Shown here piece by piece: positions 17,738 through 27,200 of a DNA stretch of 64,000 bases. The DNA lies in the NCBI GenBank assembly GCA_934777435.1, contig CAKVNK010000001.1, forward strand, positions 372,001 through 436,000, given 5' to 3'. Below the pieces are notes generated by a model. The model was not told the origin of the DNA. It saw only the letters and a list, made by a program, of their open reading frames with translations, and searched no databases. The DNA comes from an uncultured Clostridia bacterium. GTDB taxonomy: Bacteria > Bacillota > Clostridia > Christensenellales > UBA1242. The translations under genes were made by a program, and so were the position numbers. Each line of letters starts with the position of its first letter. Position 1 is the first letter of the stretch.

Positions 17738-18400
17738 TTATGCATCCACCAGCTCTTTTATGGTTTCATCCAATGCTTCCTTAAACTTATTCCCATATTG
17801 TAATCCAAGAACTTTTACATTTGAGACATCAAAAAGGATATATGTATCTGTTATTTTATCAATAAACAAAAAATTATCAATATAAGCCTTAAATAAAGTT
17901 TCTCCAAAACGCAATTTGAGTTTAGCAAGAAGGTAAGTGAGGATATCGTTTTTATCCAGATCTTTCACGCGCGCGTTATCATGTATTATTTTAATTTTTT
18001 TAATATCATAATAATCTATTGTCAGCAGTCCGTTACCTTCATCGTGGAAGCCAATTTCCGACAAGTTAAAGTGGGCTGGCATTTTGTTGCCGAATAGGAC
18101 ATCAAAATCTATAAATAGATGCAGTTCGTTAATTTTTCCTGAAAGCCTTTGAATAATTTCTTTTTTTTCCAGCCTTGCTATTAAGTTTCCAATTTGTCGT
18201 TCTTTTATGTTAAGGATGGGTAAGTCCTCTAAAATCTTTTTGTAGGTTATTTTATAATATCTCTTTTGGTCTATGAATTTGTATCTCATATAACCACTAT
18301 TTACGAATTGTAACAAATATTCCAAGAACAGAAGATCGTTGAGTTTTAAGCCAAGTCTTAACACAATTTGTTGATCGAATTCAAAAATGTAATTTCTCAT
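17738..18400 (-). CDS. replication initiator-like protein with DnaA-N-like C-terminus
   Basis: A 220-residue protein. The N-terminal ~110 residues look like a winged-helix domain of plasmid/phage initiators (KLNDLLFLEYLLQFVNSG, then IKERQIGNLIARLEKKEII as recognition helix and wing). The C-terminal ~75 residues (FGETLFKAYIDNFLFIDK then YILFDVSNVKVLGLQYGNKF) resemble the DnaA N-terminal interaction domain, which contacts replicative helicase. This layout is seen in replication proteins of mobile elements. It lies next to the iteron-like region and overlaps the small gene upstream by one base. Confidence 0.55.
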   Translation of the reverse strand: MRNYIFEFDQQIVLRLGLKLNDLLFLEYLLQFVNSGYMRYKFIDQKRYYKITYKKILEDLPILNIKERQIGNLIARLEKKEIIQRLSGKINELHLFIDFDVLFGNKMPAHFNLSEIGFHDEGNGLLTIDYYDIKKIKIIHDNARVKDLDKNDILTYLLAKLKLRFGETLFKAYIDNFLFIDKITDTYILFDVSNVKVLGLQYGNKFKEALDETIKELVDA

Positions 18401-18651
18401 TATTTCTCCTTGTATCTATTGTTTTGAATGCCATACCAAAGATCTTCTTTAAGTTCTTTTATAAAATGTTTAAGTTCTTTTATTGTTTTTGTGTGTTCCA
18501 AATGATTAATAATCAACCAATCGCTGTTTGCATCTTGTAATTGCCATACAGGTACTAATTGGTATTTTGGAATTGAATAATAACAACTCATAAATTTCCT
18601 TAAAGACATTTTGCGAATATCTTTTGTTGTTAACAATTTGTTTATGAACAT
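18400..18651 (-). CDS. small element protein of unknown function
   Basis: An 83-residue charged protein, not recognised. A KEL-rich C-terminal helix (IKELKHFIKELKEDLWYG) may form a coiled coil. Its stop shares a base with the initiator-like gene's start, so the two are probably co-translated. The start has AGGAGG a few bases upstream, but this site lies in the 3' arm of a terminator-like hairpin (18657-18683), which may control its translation. Confidence 0.55.
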   Translation of the reverse strand: MFINKLLTTKDIRKMSLRKFMSCYYSIPKYQLVPVWQLQDANSDWLIINHLEHTKTIKELKHFIKELKEDLWYGIQNNRYKEK

Positions 18652-18683
18652 AAAAAAATCCTCCTTTTTTAGATTAGAGGATT
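18652..18683 (-). promoter_or_regulatory. terminator-like hairpin hiding the ribosome-binding site of the 83-aa gene
   Basis: Read on the minus strand, AATCCTC (18683-18677) pairs with GAGGATT (18663-18657) and is followed by a T-run and then the ATG at 18651. The AGGAGG ribosome-binding site overlaps the 3' arm, so the structure can act both as attenuator and as translational lock. A second stem (18706-18735, AAGTG-ACCCT with AGGGT-G-CACTT) sits just upstream. Confidence 0.45.
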
Positions 18684-18759
18684 AATTCAAACGAGCTCTT
18701 TTTTGAAGTGACCCTCTACTTATAAGGGTGCACTTTTTTGTATATGTCCGAAAACTGTC

Positions 18760-18984
18760 CTAATGTAGTCTTTCTAATATTCCTGAGCTTTCTAATAATG
18801 TAAATATTTGATCTTTAATAGATTGATCTTCTATTTCTTGTAGGTCTGTTGCTTCTTCTTCAAATATCTCATCAAACACTGCTTGAGCGAGGTCATATCG
18901 CGCAAGTAATCCTGCAAAAATATATCTTGCCTTTTTTGTTTGATGTTCGACAGAACCTTTTGTCATATTATGTTTTTTTTGCAT
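18760..18984 (-). CDS. small acidic element protein of unknown function
   Basis: A 74-residue protein rich in Glu/Asp in its second half (FDEIFEEEATDLQEIEDQS). No family recognised. It overlaps the upstream 18968 gene by 17 bp, so it belongs to the same transcription unit. The acidic, compact nature would fit a DNA mimic or a regulator, but nothing demonstrates this. Confidence 0.5.
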   Translation of the reverse strand: MQKKHNMTKGSVEHQTKKARYIFAGLLARYDLAQAVFDEIFEEEATDLQEIEDQSIKDQIFTLLESSGILERLH

Positions 18985-19606
18985 ATTCTCTTATTGAAAT
19001 ACCTTTTAAAAACCGTTCAATAATAAGGTCGTGGTAGTTCTTCAATTCTGAATTTTTTAATGCATTTGATAAGCAGTTCATATTACTTGCAAGTTCCAAT
19101 AATTCATCATAAGTCATACCAACGGGAATTAAACTCTTTTTGCCATTTTTTATTCTAATACAATTCTTATATCTAGGATAATCTGTTTTTAGGTTATCTA
19201 ATATAAACTTTGCTTTGTAATCATAGCCAACTGGAACATTTCGTTTATGGTACTTGTGAGCATATCTTTTTTCGCCATAGTTTCCATCAGTATAATACTT
19301 ATGAAAATAATCTCTCACTCTACCAATTTGGGTATGGTATTTTCTCATTACCATTTTCATGAAAAGTCTTTGATGGTATTTGTCAACTTCATCTGAATTA
19401 TCAAATTCTTCAAGCAATTCATCTGTCAAACACATGTCTTGGATCTCTCTTGGAAGTTTTGCAAATTCAGCAAGTGGAAGATCAGCATATTCTTTTAATC
19501 GTTCTTTTGTAGGTTTATTATCAGATAGTTCTTCAATTATTTATTCTTCCATATTAGATTCATCTGCTATTGTATCCCAAATATCATAACTATCATCTTC
19601 GTACAT
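18968..19606 (-). pseudogene. element gene of unknown function interrupted by in-frame TAA at codon 22
   Basis: From an ATG at 19606 with GGAGA upstream, the frame encodes 21 residues (MYEDDSYDIWD start), meets TAA at 19543-19541, then continues open for 190 residues in the same frame (IIEELSDNKPTKERLKEYA onward). The only sizeable uninterrupted ORF starts at a later ATG at 19435 with a poor ribosome-binding site. The body contains a basic Tyr/His-rich segment (YGEKRYAHKYHKRNVPVGYD). No family recognised. Either a nonsense mutation (for instance CAA to TAA), readthrough, or a short upstream peptide with internal restart. Confidence 0.6.
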
Positions 19607-19707
19607 AATCTTTCTCCGTTTCAACCATTATACATTAAATTCCATAAAATTACTTTTATTTTGCCTACATTTAATAAAAAAGAACGGATTTAATTTTCCG
19701 TTTCTTT

Positions 19708-20265
19708 CTAAGCTTCATATCCCCAGCGATCCCATCCATCAACAATTCTTCTTGCAAAAAGTTCAATTTTTGTCGTGTTTGCGCCAAATAATCGTTCAAT
19801 CCTACGCATTATTTCATCTGGCTTTACAGAATGTCCCAACCTAGGATGCATTAAAACTTGAGGGACGGTTTTATCTACGCTTTTTATATGACCTCTCATG
19901 GCTAAAAGGCATAATTCTGCATTTGCTTTGGTATAACTCCCCATTCCTGATAGTGGTTGTCCATCTTTTTTTGTTTTTATCCAAGTAAATGCACATGTTT
20001 TATACTTAAAGCCCCATGATTCAATCACTTTAAAAACTTCTGGTAAACAGGGCATTGTTGTCCAAATAAAAAGGGCACAATTTTTATTTCTTAATTGTTT
20101 AATATGTTCACCCAACTGGCATATTTCTTCAGTTGACATTGTTTTATAATGCTTTTCAGGACAAAAATTACCACCTTTTTCTCCTTTCCCCCATAAATAA
20201 GCCCAAGGCGGATCTGCATATATAATGTCATATTTATTGTTTGTATTTGTAATATCTATTTTCAT
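19708..20265 (-). CDS. MT-A70-family adenine methyltransferase
   Basis: A 185-residue SAM-dependent methylase with the catalytic DPPW motif at residues 17-20 (IIYADPPWAY), a following KHYKTMSTEEI segment and FIWTTMP, all typical of phage and plasmid MT-A70 enzymes that make N6-methyladenine in DNA. There is no separate recognition domain. It lies 7 bp downstream of the nuclease-like gene and probably belongs to the restriction-modification cluster, either as a second protective methylase or as an anti-restriction enzyme. Confidence 0.85.
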   Translation of the reverse strand: MKIDITNTNNKYDIIYADPPWAYLWGKGEKGGNFCPEKHYKTMSTEEICQLGEHIKQLRNKNCALFIWTTMPCLPEVFKVIESWGFKYKTCAFTWIKTKKDGQPLSGMGSYTKANAELCLLAMRGHIKSVDKTVPQVLMHPRLGHSVKPDEIMRRIERLFGANTTKIELFARRIVDGWDRWGYEA

Positions 20266-20272
20266 ATTCTTC

Positions 20273-21406
20273 CTAGTTAAAATAAGTTTTATAATATTCT
20301 TTTACTTTTTCATATATTAATTCATCGAAGAACATTTTACCTGCTATTGTAGGTTTTAGTTGTCGTACTTTGTTAATATTGAAAACAATAAAATCATTTT
20401 CGAATTCGCAATCCTTTAAACGAATAAAAAACAAAGATGTAATTTTATAACCTGAAAGTTTTTGATTTCCTCCACGTTCTTTTCTTTCTCCGAGTAGGTT
20501 TTTATTAACTTTAACTATATTACCATTAATTTGCGCATTATAATCTTGCAAAAACTTTTTTAATGCAATAGGAGTCCATACTTTATAATGATTCCTACCA
20601 GCAGAACGTATTTCTCCTTCGGTGTTAGCCCATATAAATGCTTGATTTGATGGCAACATCACTAACAGTCCATTTATATCTTCTGTACATATTACTGTTA
20701 TAATTTTATTCACTCCAACGTTTGAAACAGCCAATGAAATACTTTCTTTTGAAAAAGAATTTATATTATGACCTCTTATTTCAAAAAAATTAAGTTGTGA
20801 TTGTTCTTCTAACATTTGTTTAAATTGAGGATTTTTAGACAACCATTTATCATCAATTTCAAGTAAACCATTTTCCCCGTATTTTGGTAAATCGGGCTCA
20901 CCAGTTTTAGCCCCAGGCTCTTTAAATTCAATAGTGTAAAATACTAGATCTCCAATAACAGTTACTAAAGCACTATCAACTCCATCGCATCCGCCAGCCT
21001 GAATCAGCATTCTGCTTTTGTCTGCTTTGGAATATACATATCTAGGAACCATCTTATAAGAATCTAAAAAATTTCTTACAGATTGTGGAATATATGTATT
21101 ATCATCATAGCAATTAATAAAATTATCAAGATTAAAAATGTTTGCAAGCGTTTGAGCATAGACGCATTCACTAAAAACTGCCGCTTGTATATTTTTCCCT
21201 GAATTATAACTTCTCATAATTTGATGTTCTAGTGCTGGACATATTCTTTTTAGCCAATCAAAATCTATTTCAGATATTCTTTTTGTAGCTTTATTCCATA
21301 GTATATCTCGTTCCTGTTTATTCAATACTACTTTTGTAGGCTTTTTTGAATAAAATTCCGACATGATTTCTTTTTGTTCTTTTGTTAATGGTATTCTATT
21401 GTTCAT
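20273..21406 (-). CDS. putative type II restriction endonuclease
   Basis: A 377-residue protein placed 15 bp downstream of the N6-adenine methylase, the usual site for its cognate nuclease. Residues about 138-162 hold a possible PD-(D/E)xK core: an acidic residue in GGCDGVDSALV followed by hydrophobic strand FYTIEFKEP with the E-x-K pair. No closer family is recognised. The C-terminal half (GYKITSLFFIRL, FIVFNINKVRQL) resembles target-recognition or dimer domains only loosely. Function inferred from context plus motif. Confidence 0.6.
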   Translation of the reverse strand: MNNRIPLTKEQKEIMSEFYSKKPTKVVLNKQERDILWNKATKRISEIDFDWLKRICPALEHQIMRSYNSGKNIQAAVFSECVYAQTLANIFNLDNFINCYDDNTYIPQSVRNFLDSYKMVPRYVYSKADKSRMLIQAGGCDGVDSALVTVIGDLVFYTIEFKEPGAKTGEPDLPKYGENGLLEIDDKWLSKNPQFKQMLEEQSQLNFFEIRGHNINSFSKESISLAVSNVGVNKIITVICTEDINGLLVMLPSNQAFIWANTEGEIRSAGRNHYKVWTPIALKKFLQDYNAQINGNIVKVNKNLLGERKERGGNQKLSGYKITSLFFIRLKDCEFENDFIVFNINKVRQLKPTIAGKMFFDELIYEKVKEYYKTYFN

Positions 21407-21421
21407 TTGTTTTTCTCCTTT

Positions 21422-23068
21422 TTATTCTTCAGAATTGTTTAGATTTCCGAAAAAACTATTTTTGTGTAATATATCAAAAGCTTGTGATCGTAAATAGTCA
21501 AAACCTAAAATTTTTAGCAGTCTATTGTTTATCTGATCTCTATATTTTGAGGGAAATTTTAAGTTTTCTTGGATTGATCCTGCATTTAATTTTGTAACTA
21601 CACATTCCTTTTCGATTCTCATCATATCTTCACTTATTGCTCTAAAGAATTCCTTATCTTCATTATTTAGCAAGTTTATAAAGATCGGTAAAGAATTAAG
21701 CAAACCTATTGGATAGGTTATTCCACCATCAAACATTCTCCACCACCAGTAGGCAAAACTTGAGTTAATTAAACAATAGACAAATGAATACTCAATTTCA
21801 TTTTCGAAACACAAATTGATAAAGCCAGTTCTTTTTAATTCATATGAAGATGCCGTTGTAAAATACCTACATGTGTTTGGGATAAATATTTTGTATTTTG
21901 ATGATTTTGTTGAAACAATATTTTTTAAGCATTGATTTGATTTGTTCATCCAGGCATCTTTTATTAATTCTAAATCTTTTGGACATTTTATATATGCTTT
22001 ATTATTTTTGTCCACAATTTGTTTTTTTGCAGATAATGTTGATTCAAGAATATTGCATTTTAGTATTTTATCTCTTTCTTCATTTTTAAATCTTATTAGA
22101 GGGCTTATATTAAACCCTTTGCCTTTGTTATCCACAACTGTTATTGCCGCTCTTACTGAATTACTAGTGTTTGTATTAAATATTCCGTGTTTTCTCCCAC
22201 AAAATATATTACCTGGGACATTATCAAACGAAACTATGAAACCAGCATATTCATTCATAAGTAAACGAAGGGGATAAAACTTATTTCCTCCAATAAAACT
22301 ATATGGAGTGATTATAACAGATTTATCGCTTTCTAATAAAATTTTTTCCATAAAACTAGAATATAGTTCTTTAGTATACATTTGTATTTTTGATCTATCC
22401 CATTCGTAAGGAATGGATGAAATGCCAGCGTATGGGGGATTGGATATTACTTTTGAATCGGAAGGTAAGTGAACTTTCTTGTTTAGGAAGTCGCAGTGGA
22501 TTGCATGAATGTTTTTTGAGTATTGCTTTCCATACCTCATCAAAATTGCTGTCTTACAAATTGTAAGTGCGGTTTCATCCAAGTCGTAAAGATAAATTTT
22601 GCTTTCACTTAACAATCTATGTGCTTCATCGGTTCCGATCAAGTCTAGATATGTTAGTATTAGTATACCAGTACCACATGCCACATCACACACATTATGA
22701 GCATCAAGATCTTTCAACCATCCAGCCATAATAAGAGCAACATCTTCTGGTGTGTAATATTGGCCATTATCTTTCTTTTGTTTTTTGTCTTGTATAGCCA
22801 ATGCTATTTCATATAACTCGCCAAAATTATTTACATTTAAGAACTCACTGACTTTATTCTCAATAACATAACCACATATATTATTCCATGTAGTCTGAAT
22901 ACCAAACTGTTCAATATCTTTAGTATATTTATTTATATCGTACGACCTAAATTTTTCTTTCCATGAATCAGGTATATTGGTATTTATTTCACCTAATTCT
23001 TCAATTTGATTATTTTCTGGCGAAGACTCTAGATAATCAAATAAAGTAAATTGATTATAATTTTCCAT
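21422..23068 (-). CDS. N6-adenine DNA methyltransferase (type II restriction-modification)
   Basis: A 548-residue gamma-type methylase. The order is helical N-terminus, NGQYYTPEDVALIMAGW (the conserved Q-Y-Y-TP segment of HsdM-like enzymes), SAM-binding DVACGTG near residue 131, and catalytic SNPPYAG near residue 209; the C-terminal half is probably the target-recognition domain. It methylates adenine in the sequence the adjacent nuclease would cut. The ATG overlaps the stop of the XRE regulator by one base, implying coupled expression. The length fits a stand-alone type II enzyme rather than a type I HsdM/HsdS pair, and no hsdS gene is present. Confidence 0.88.
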   Translation of the reverse strand: MENYNQFTLFDYLESSPENNQIEELGEINTNIPDSWKEKFRSYDINKYTKDIEQFGIQTTWNNICGYVIENKVSEFLNVNNFGELYEIALAIQDKKQKKDNGQYYTPEDVALIMAGWLKDLDAHNVCDVACGTGILILTYLDLIGTDEAHRLLSESKIYLYDLDETALTICKTAILMRYGKQYSKNIHAIHCDFLNKKVHLPSDSKVISNPPYAGISSIPYEWDRSKIQMYTKELYSSFMEKILLESDKSVIITPYSFIGGNKFYPLRLLMNEYAGFIVSFDNVPGNIFCGRKHGIFNTNTSNSVRAAITVVDNKGKGFNISPLIRFKNEERDKILKCNILESTLSAKKQIVDKNNKAYIKCPKDLELIKDAWMNKSNQCLKNIVSTKSSKYKIFIPNTCRYFTTASSYELKRTGFINLCFENEIEYSFVYCLINSSFAYWWWRMFDGGITYPIGLLNSLPIFINLLNNEDKEFFRAISEDMMRIEKECVVTKLNAGSIQENLKFPSKYRDQINNRLLKILGFDYLRSQAFDILHKNSFFGNLNNSEE

Positions 23069-23280
23069 TATTCATCTCCACTAGGCAATACATCCATAAT
23101 TTCTGATATATTACAATTCAACACTTGACAAATTCTCAAAAGAACATCCATGCTAACTTGCTGGTCTTTACTAAGTTTCGCGAGTGTAGCAGTCCCTAGA
23201 TCTGCCTGTAATCTTAACTGTGTTTTTGTCATTTTTAAATCTATTAGTAGTTTCCATAATTTATTATAACTAATATTCAT
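23068..23280 (-). CDS. XRE-family HTH regulator of the restriction-modification operon
   Basis: A 70-residue Cro/CI-type protein: MTKTQLRLQADLGTATLAKL forms the helix-turn-helix, then VSMDVLLRICQVLNCNISEIM as in many small XRE regulators. Located first in the operon with the methylase, it likely times expression like a controller protein. A TATAAT is at 23312-23307 on the minus strand, about 27 bp before the start; no good -35 box is visible. Confidence 0.85.
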   Translation of the reverse strand: MNISYNKLWKLLIDLKMTKTQLRLQADLGTATLAKLSKDQQVSMDVLLRICQVLNCNISEIMDVLPSGDE

Positions 23281-23440
23281 ATTTTACTCCCAACTAAGTT
23301 TTATCTATTATAAAATATTTTAAATTAAAATGCTAATAAATTATTCAACTTCGCAAATAAATTATGTATAAAAAATTCTCTTAAATGACTTGCAAAAGAA
23401 ATATATTTACGGTAAAACACAAACACGTTGGAGGTGGGTT

Positions 23441-23674
23441 ATGAAAAAGATAGTTGAACTTGTTAATATGAGTTTTAAAAACTCGCAAGAATATTTCAAG
23501 CAAAGTATTGAAATTCAACACATTAAGGCTGATTTAATTGAAACATTGTTAGCCGAGCAAAAACAAAAGTTTGAGCAGTTGTTGGCTAGCATTTATAAGC
23601 TTCACAGACTAGACAACGAAGAATATATCGTTCATACCTTCAATATTTGCAAGGATATATTTAAACTTAGGTAG
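23441..23674 (+). CDS. small element protein of unknown function
   Basis: A 77-residue, mostly helical protein (MKKIVELVNMSFKNSQEYF onward) with heptad-like hydrophobics (IKADLIETLLAEQKQKFEQLL). The ATG at 23441 is chosen because GGAGG lies 6 nt upstream; an in-frame ATG at 23390 lacks one. It is the first of three small plus-strand genes that converge on the helicase-nuclease gene. Confidence 0.55.
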   Translation: MKKIVELVNMSFKNSQEYFKQSIEIQHIKADLIETLLAEQKQKFEQLLASIYKLHRLDNEEYIVHTFNICKDIFKLR

Positions 23675-23724
23675 ACTTACCTCTTAGGATGCTTTGGCCT
23701 ATCCATTTTATTTTAGGAGATTTT

Positions 23725-24099
23725 ATGAAAACTAGATTTGTTTGCAAGATGCCTGATGCGAGACTTGTGCGCAATGCTATCGATCGCAAAGAAGGACGAA
23801 TGCGTGAATATATTGTTGAAAGAACGATTTATCTTTCAAAGTAAAAGTTTATACACTTTAGAAGTCATTTGCTCGATGATATTGATGAACTCAATAATTA
23901 CAAAAATGAAATGTTTATTGATAAAAATGGTTGTTTTCATGTGTTGATGTTTGGCTCAATGATTGCTGATATTATGATCCTAGTTTACAGCGATGGCGAA
24001 GATTATGCCAAATATGTTTCTATAATTTCTAATGGAGGTGAAAAAGTTGAACCACGTTTTACAACTAGTGAAAGATATCCTAAAAAACGAAAAAATTAG
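23725..24099 (+). pseudogene. small element gene interrupted by in-frame TAA at codon 40
   Basis: The ATG at 23725 has AGGAGA upstream. The frame runs 39 codons (MKTRFVCKMPDARLVRNAID start), meets TAA at 23842-23844, and continues open in the same frame for 84 codons (KFIHFRSHLLDDIDELNNYK onward) to TAG. The two parts read as one 123-residue protein. No family recognised. An internal TTG at 23869 could restart translation but has no ribosome-binding site. Confidence 0.55.
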
Positions 24100-24289
24100 T
24101 GCAGAAGAACAACTGCAATTAAATAAAATATGCGAACTTGAAGATAAATTTGTAAAGGGTTTTTCAAAAGAAAAATGGCGAGAGTATTTTGACTTAGACG
24201 TAGAAAAAGGTCAACTTGTAAACCTACAAATTGACCATATTGTTGAGATTACATATAGAGTTGTGAAAGAGTTAATACTGATTAAATAA
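24047..24289 (+). CDS. small element protein of unknown function
   Basis: An 80-residue helical protein (NHVLQLVKDILKNEKISAEE onward). The TTG at 24047 is preferred since GGAGGTG lies 6 nt before it; an in-frame ATG at 24032 has no ribosome-binding site. It overlaps the end of the interrupted gene by 53 bp and its stop overlaps the end of the converging helicase gene by 8 bp. Function unknown. Confidence 0.5.
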   Translation: MNHVLQLVKDILKNEKISAEEQLQLNKICELEDKFVKGFSKEKWREYFDLDVEKGQLVNLQIDHIVEITYRVVKELILIK

Positions 24290-27200
24290 TATCGATTAAA
24301 TTTTCAATATATTTGTAGTCTATTTCATTTTCGTCGTTTATCAAATATGGAACTTGTATTATTTTATCATCAACAGATACTTTAATTTTGTGATTGCCTC
24401 TTTGAAAAATATTGGCAACTATAACTTTTACACCTTGCACTGTGCCAAGTTTCCAATCAATGAAACGGCAATAACCATCATTGTCTTTTACAAAATAATC
24501 CCAATGTTTAAAATCGAAATAAAAGTTCTTAATTTTGAAGTCAAAAGCTTCATATTGCCCATTGTGATCAAGCTCTTCTAAATCATAACCAAGTGCTTTG
24601 TCTATAATATATTTTCCAACAACTTCTCCCAGTGCACCTTTGTAAACTTGTTTGTATAAGGACTCCGTCATAATGTATTTCCCACTCTTAAAATCGGTGG
24701 CATAACCGCTTTCTTCAAAATACTTCCTTAATTCTGGGATATTCATTAACCTAATTAATTCACTTTCTTCTGCAGAGACTTGATTTGTTTCATAAGAGTT
24801 ATTAAAAGAAATTTTTGTAAACTCATGCTTATTGTTTAGTTTAAATGCATAGCCAGAATATGGTGTATCAAACTCAAGATACAAATCCCTATACTTTTCT
24901 GGAACAAAATTTGCTGTTGGGTTTTTTAATACAAAATCACGCAGATCCTGCCATTCTACAACAGCCTGTTCTGATTCTCGAACAGCTTTTGACATTCTAC
25001 AAATTGTGACGAATGCTTGTTTGTTCCTATTAGTATATTTTACCAACTCTAAATCATCACTTTTAACTGGTTGACTTAACAATTGATAAAATTCTTTGTT
25101 AAAAATAAATTCACCATTAATTAATTCTTCTTGTATTATGCTTAATCGATTTAGCACTTCTTGGTCGTAAAAGATATTTATTACTTTGTTTTTATTTTTA
25201 CACCTACAAATTCTTCCAACAGCTTGTATGGTCAACTGTGCTGTGTGCAGTAGTATATCTTGATTTCGCTTATAAGAGGAGATTATTCTGTCCCCATAAA
25301 AGGTTTTTCTGAATCCTGCCTCAATATTAGTCTTTCTTTCACTGTGATTTATATATTTTTTTTGATACAAATATTCTTGTTGAAAAAGATACTTACACAA
25401 TTCATTTGCCTTATTTTCAGAGTCATAAGATAAAATTTGTATCAAATTCGTTGGCGTGGAAAGATAAATAGCATCAAAGTCCTTTTGAGGTTTATTTTCT
25501 GGAAAAGACACTACATTGGATTTAATATTTTGAATCTCTGGGATATCATATTGAATATTTTTGCCATTTCCAATTGTTTTATAGGTGCTTAAAACAAATA
25601 CTTTTTTGCCTTCCGCCAGTTCTTCATCAATTTTGGCAAATTCTTCATCATATGTGCTACTTTTTACAATGTGCAAAATTGGAGGGGCGACATAATTATT
25701 TTGTGTAATTAAATCTTGTAGGCCTTTTTCTAAAATGTCCCTGTCTAAAAAGTGCTCGCTTTTTGCTTTCTCTTTAGTAGTTGGAAACGAATTTAAAAAT
25801 GCTAAGAAAGAGAATATGTTTTTGCTTTCGGTCACTTCTTTAAAAAGTTTCAATAATTTGCAAATAATAAAGAAGTGATAATGGCTATTACTTTTTTCAA
25901 GATAATCTAAATATAATCTTTTATTTTCTTCATTAAATAATGAGTTGATTATTGTTATACATTTTTCTTTGTCTGAAAAAAAGTTAAAATCATCAATAGC
26001 AATGGTTTTTATTTTTATATCATTATCTTCGTATATCTTTTGACTTTCTACAAATTGCTTTTCTAACCTGCGATGATCGCTGTCTGGAACGCAATAAAAG
26101 CTATCTCTTAATATTTTTTTAAGATAATCAATATCATAATTTCCAATTACTGTATCAATAGATGCGGTAGCAGAAATTCCTACTACACGAGACTTTATAC
26201 TCAACTTTGTTATTATATCCTCTGGAGTTGTATCAAATTTAAATGCGTGAGATTTGGTCTGCAAATCATGATTATGATCATCTTCAATTTCTGTGTATTC
26301 AAAGCCTTTACGCATAAATTCAAACTCAGTATCAATCGACAAATCTAGTTTTAAGTTAGCATCCTTGTCTATTATACGATCAAGCAAATATTGTTTAAAT
26401 TCGTTAGCAATATTAAATGCTGATAATATAGTTAATACAGATTCTTCGAACGAGTATTTTGTTTGATAGCCTTTCAATGACTGATTCTTATAGTCTGTAT
26501 AGTTCTTAGATATATATGCGGCTTTATTTACGAAATCATCGATAGCATATTTAACTTCTCTTAAGACATTGTCAAATCTTTTATTTTCTTGACCAACATA
26601 GCTTTTTGCCTCTGCATATAATGAAATATTGTTTTCGTCTTTATCTAACTTAGTATGAAGAACTCTTTTTGAATTATCATTAAAAATATTTAATGTTTTT
26701 CCGTCATCAAATATAAAAGCTTTTTTCTCTTCAAATCCTTTACTCTTTGTGAAGAATTCAAAATTATAATCTTGATATACTTCTACAAAATGCTTCTCTA
26801 GTTGACTTTTCAAGGTTTTAATATCATCCCATTCTTGATTTGCTATTTTTTCCTTTCTATAATCACTAAGCTTCATTAAAGAATTCGGGAACTTCAAATT
26901 TGTAAGAGAATAATAAATATTTAAAAATAATGCAAATATATCTATATCAAATTTTAATCCATCGTCAATTATCTGAGAAAGGAGAGTCTCTTTTGTAGTA
27001 TCAAACTCATCAATGAACGTCACAGTATTGTTCATCATTGAGTTGTTGTTATAAATGTAAAACGGCATACGAGAAAATGTATCCATTGGACTAAAGAATT
27101 TTTTAGTGCTTGATAAAACAACTTTTATGTTTTCATCTTTTAATTTGCAAGTTGGATAAAGTTCCGCTATCCACTTATTGTTGTTCAGAAACTTGTCTTT

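Noticed and set aside
15617..24099. TAA reassigned as a sense codon throughout the element
   Set aside because: Several intact element genes end naturally at TAA followed by overlaps or terminators (for example kwaA, the XRE gene at 23068-23070 and the helicase), so TAA still terminates here.
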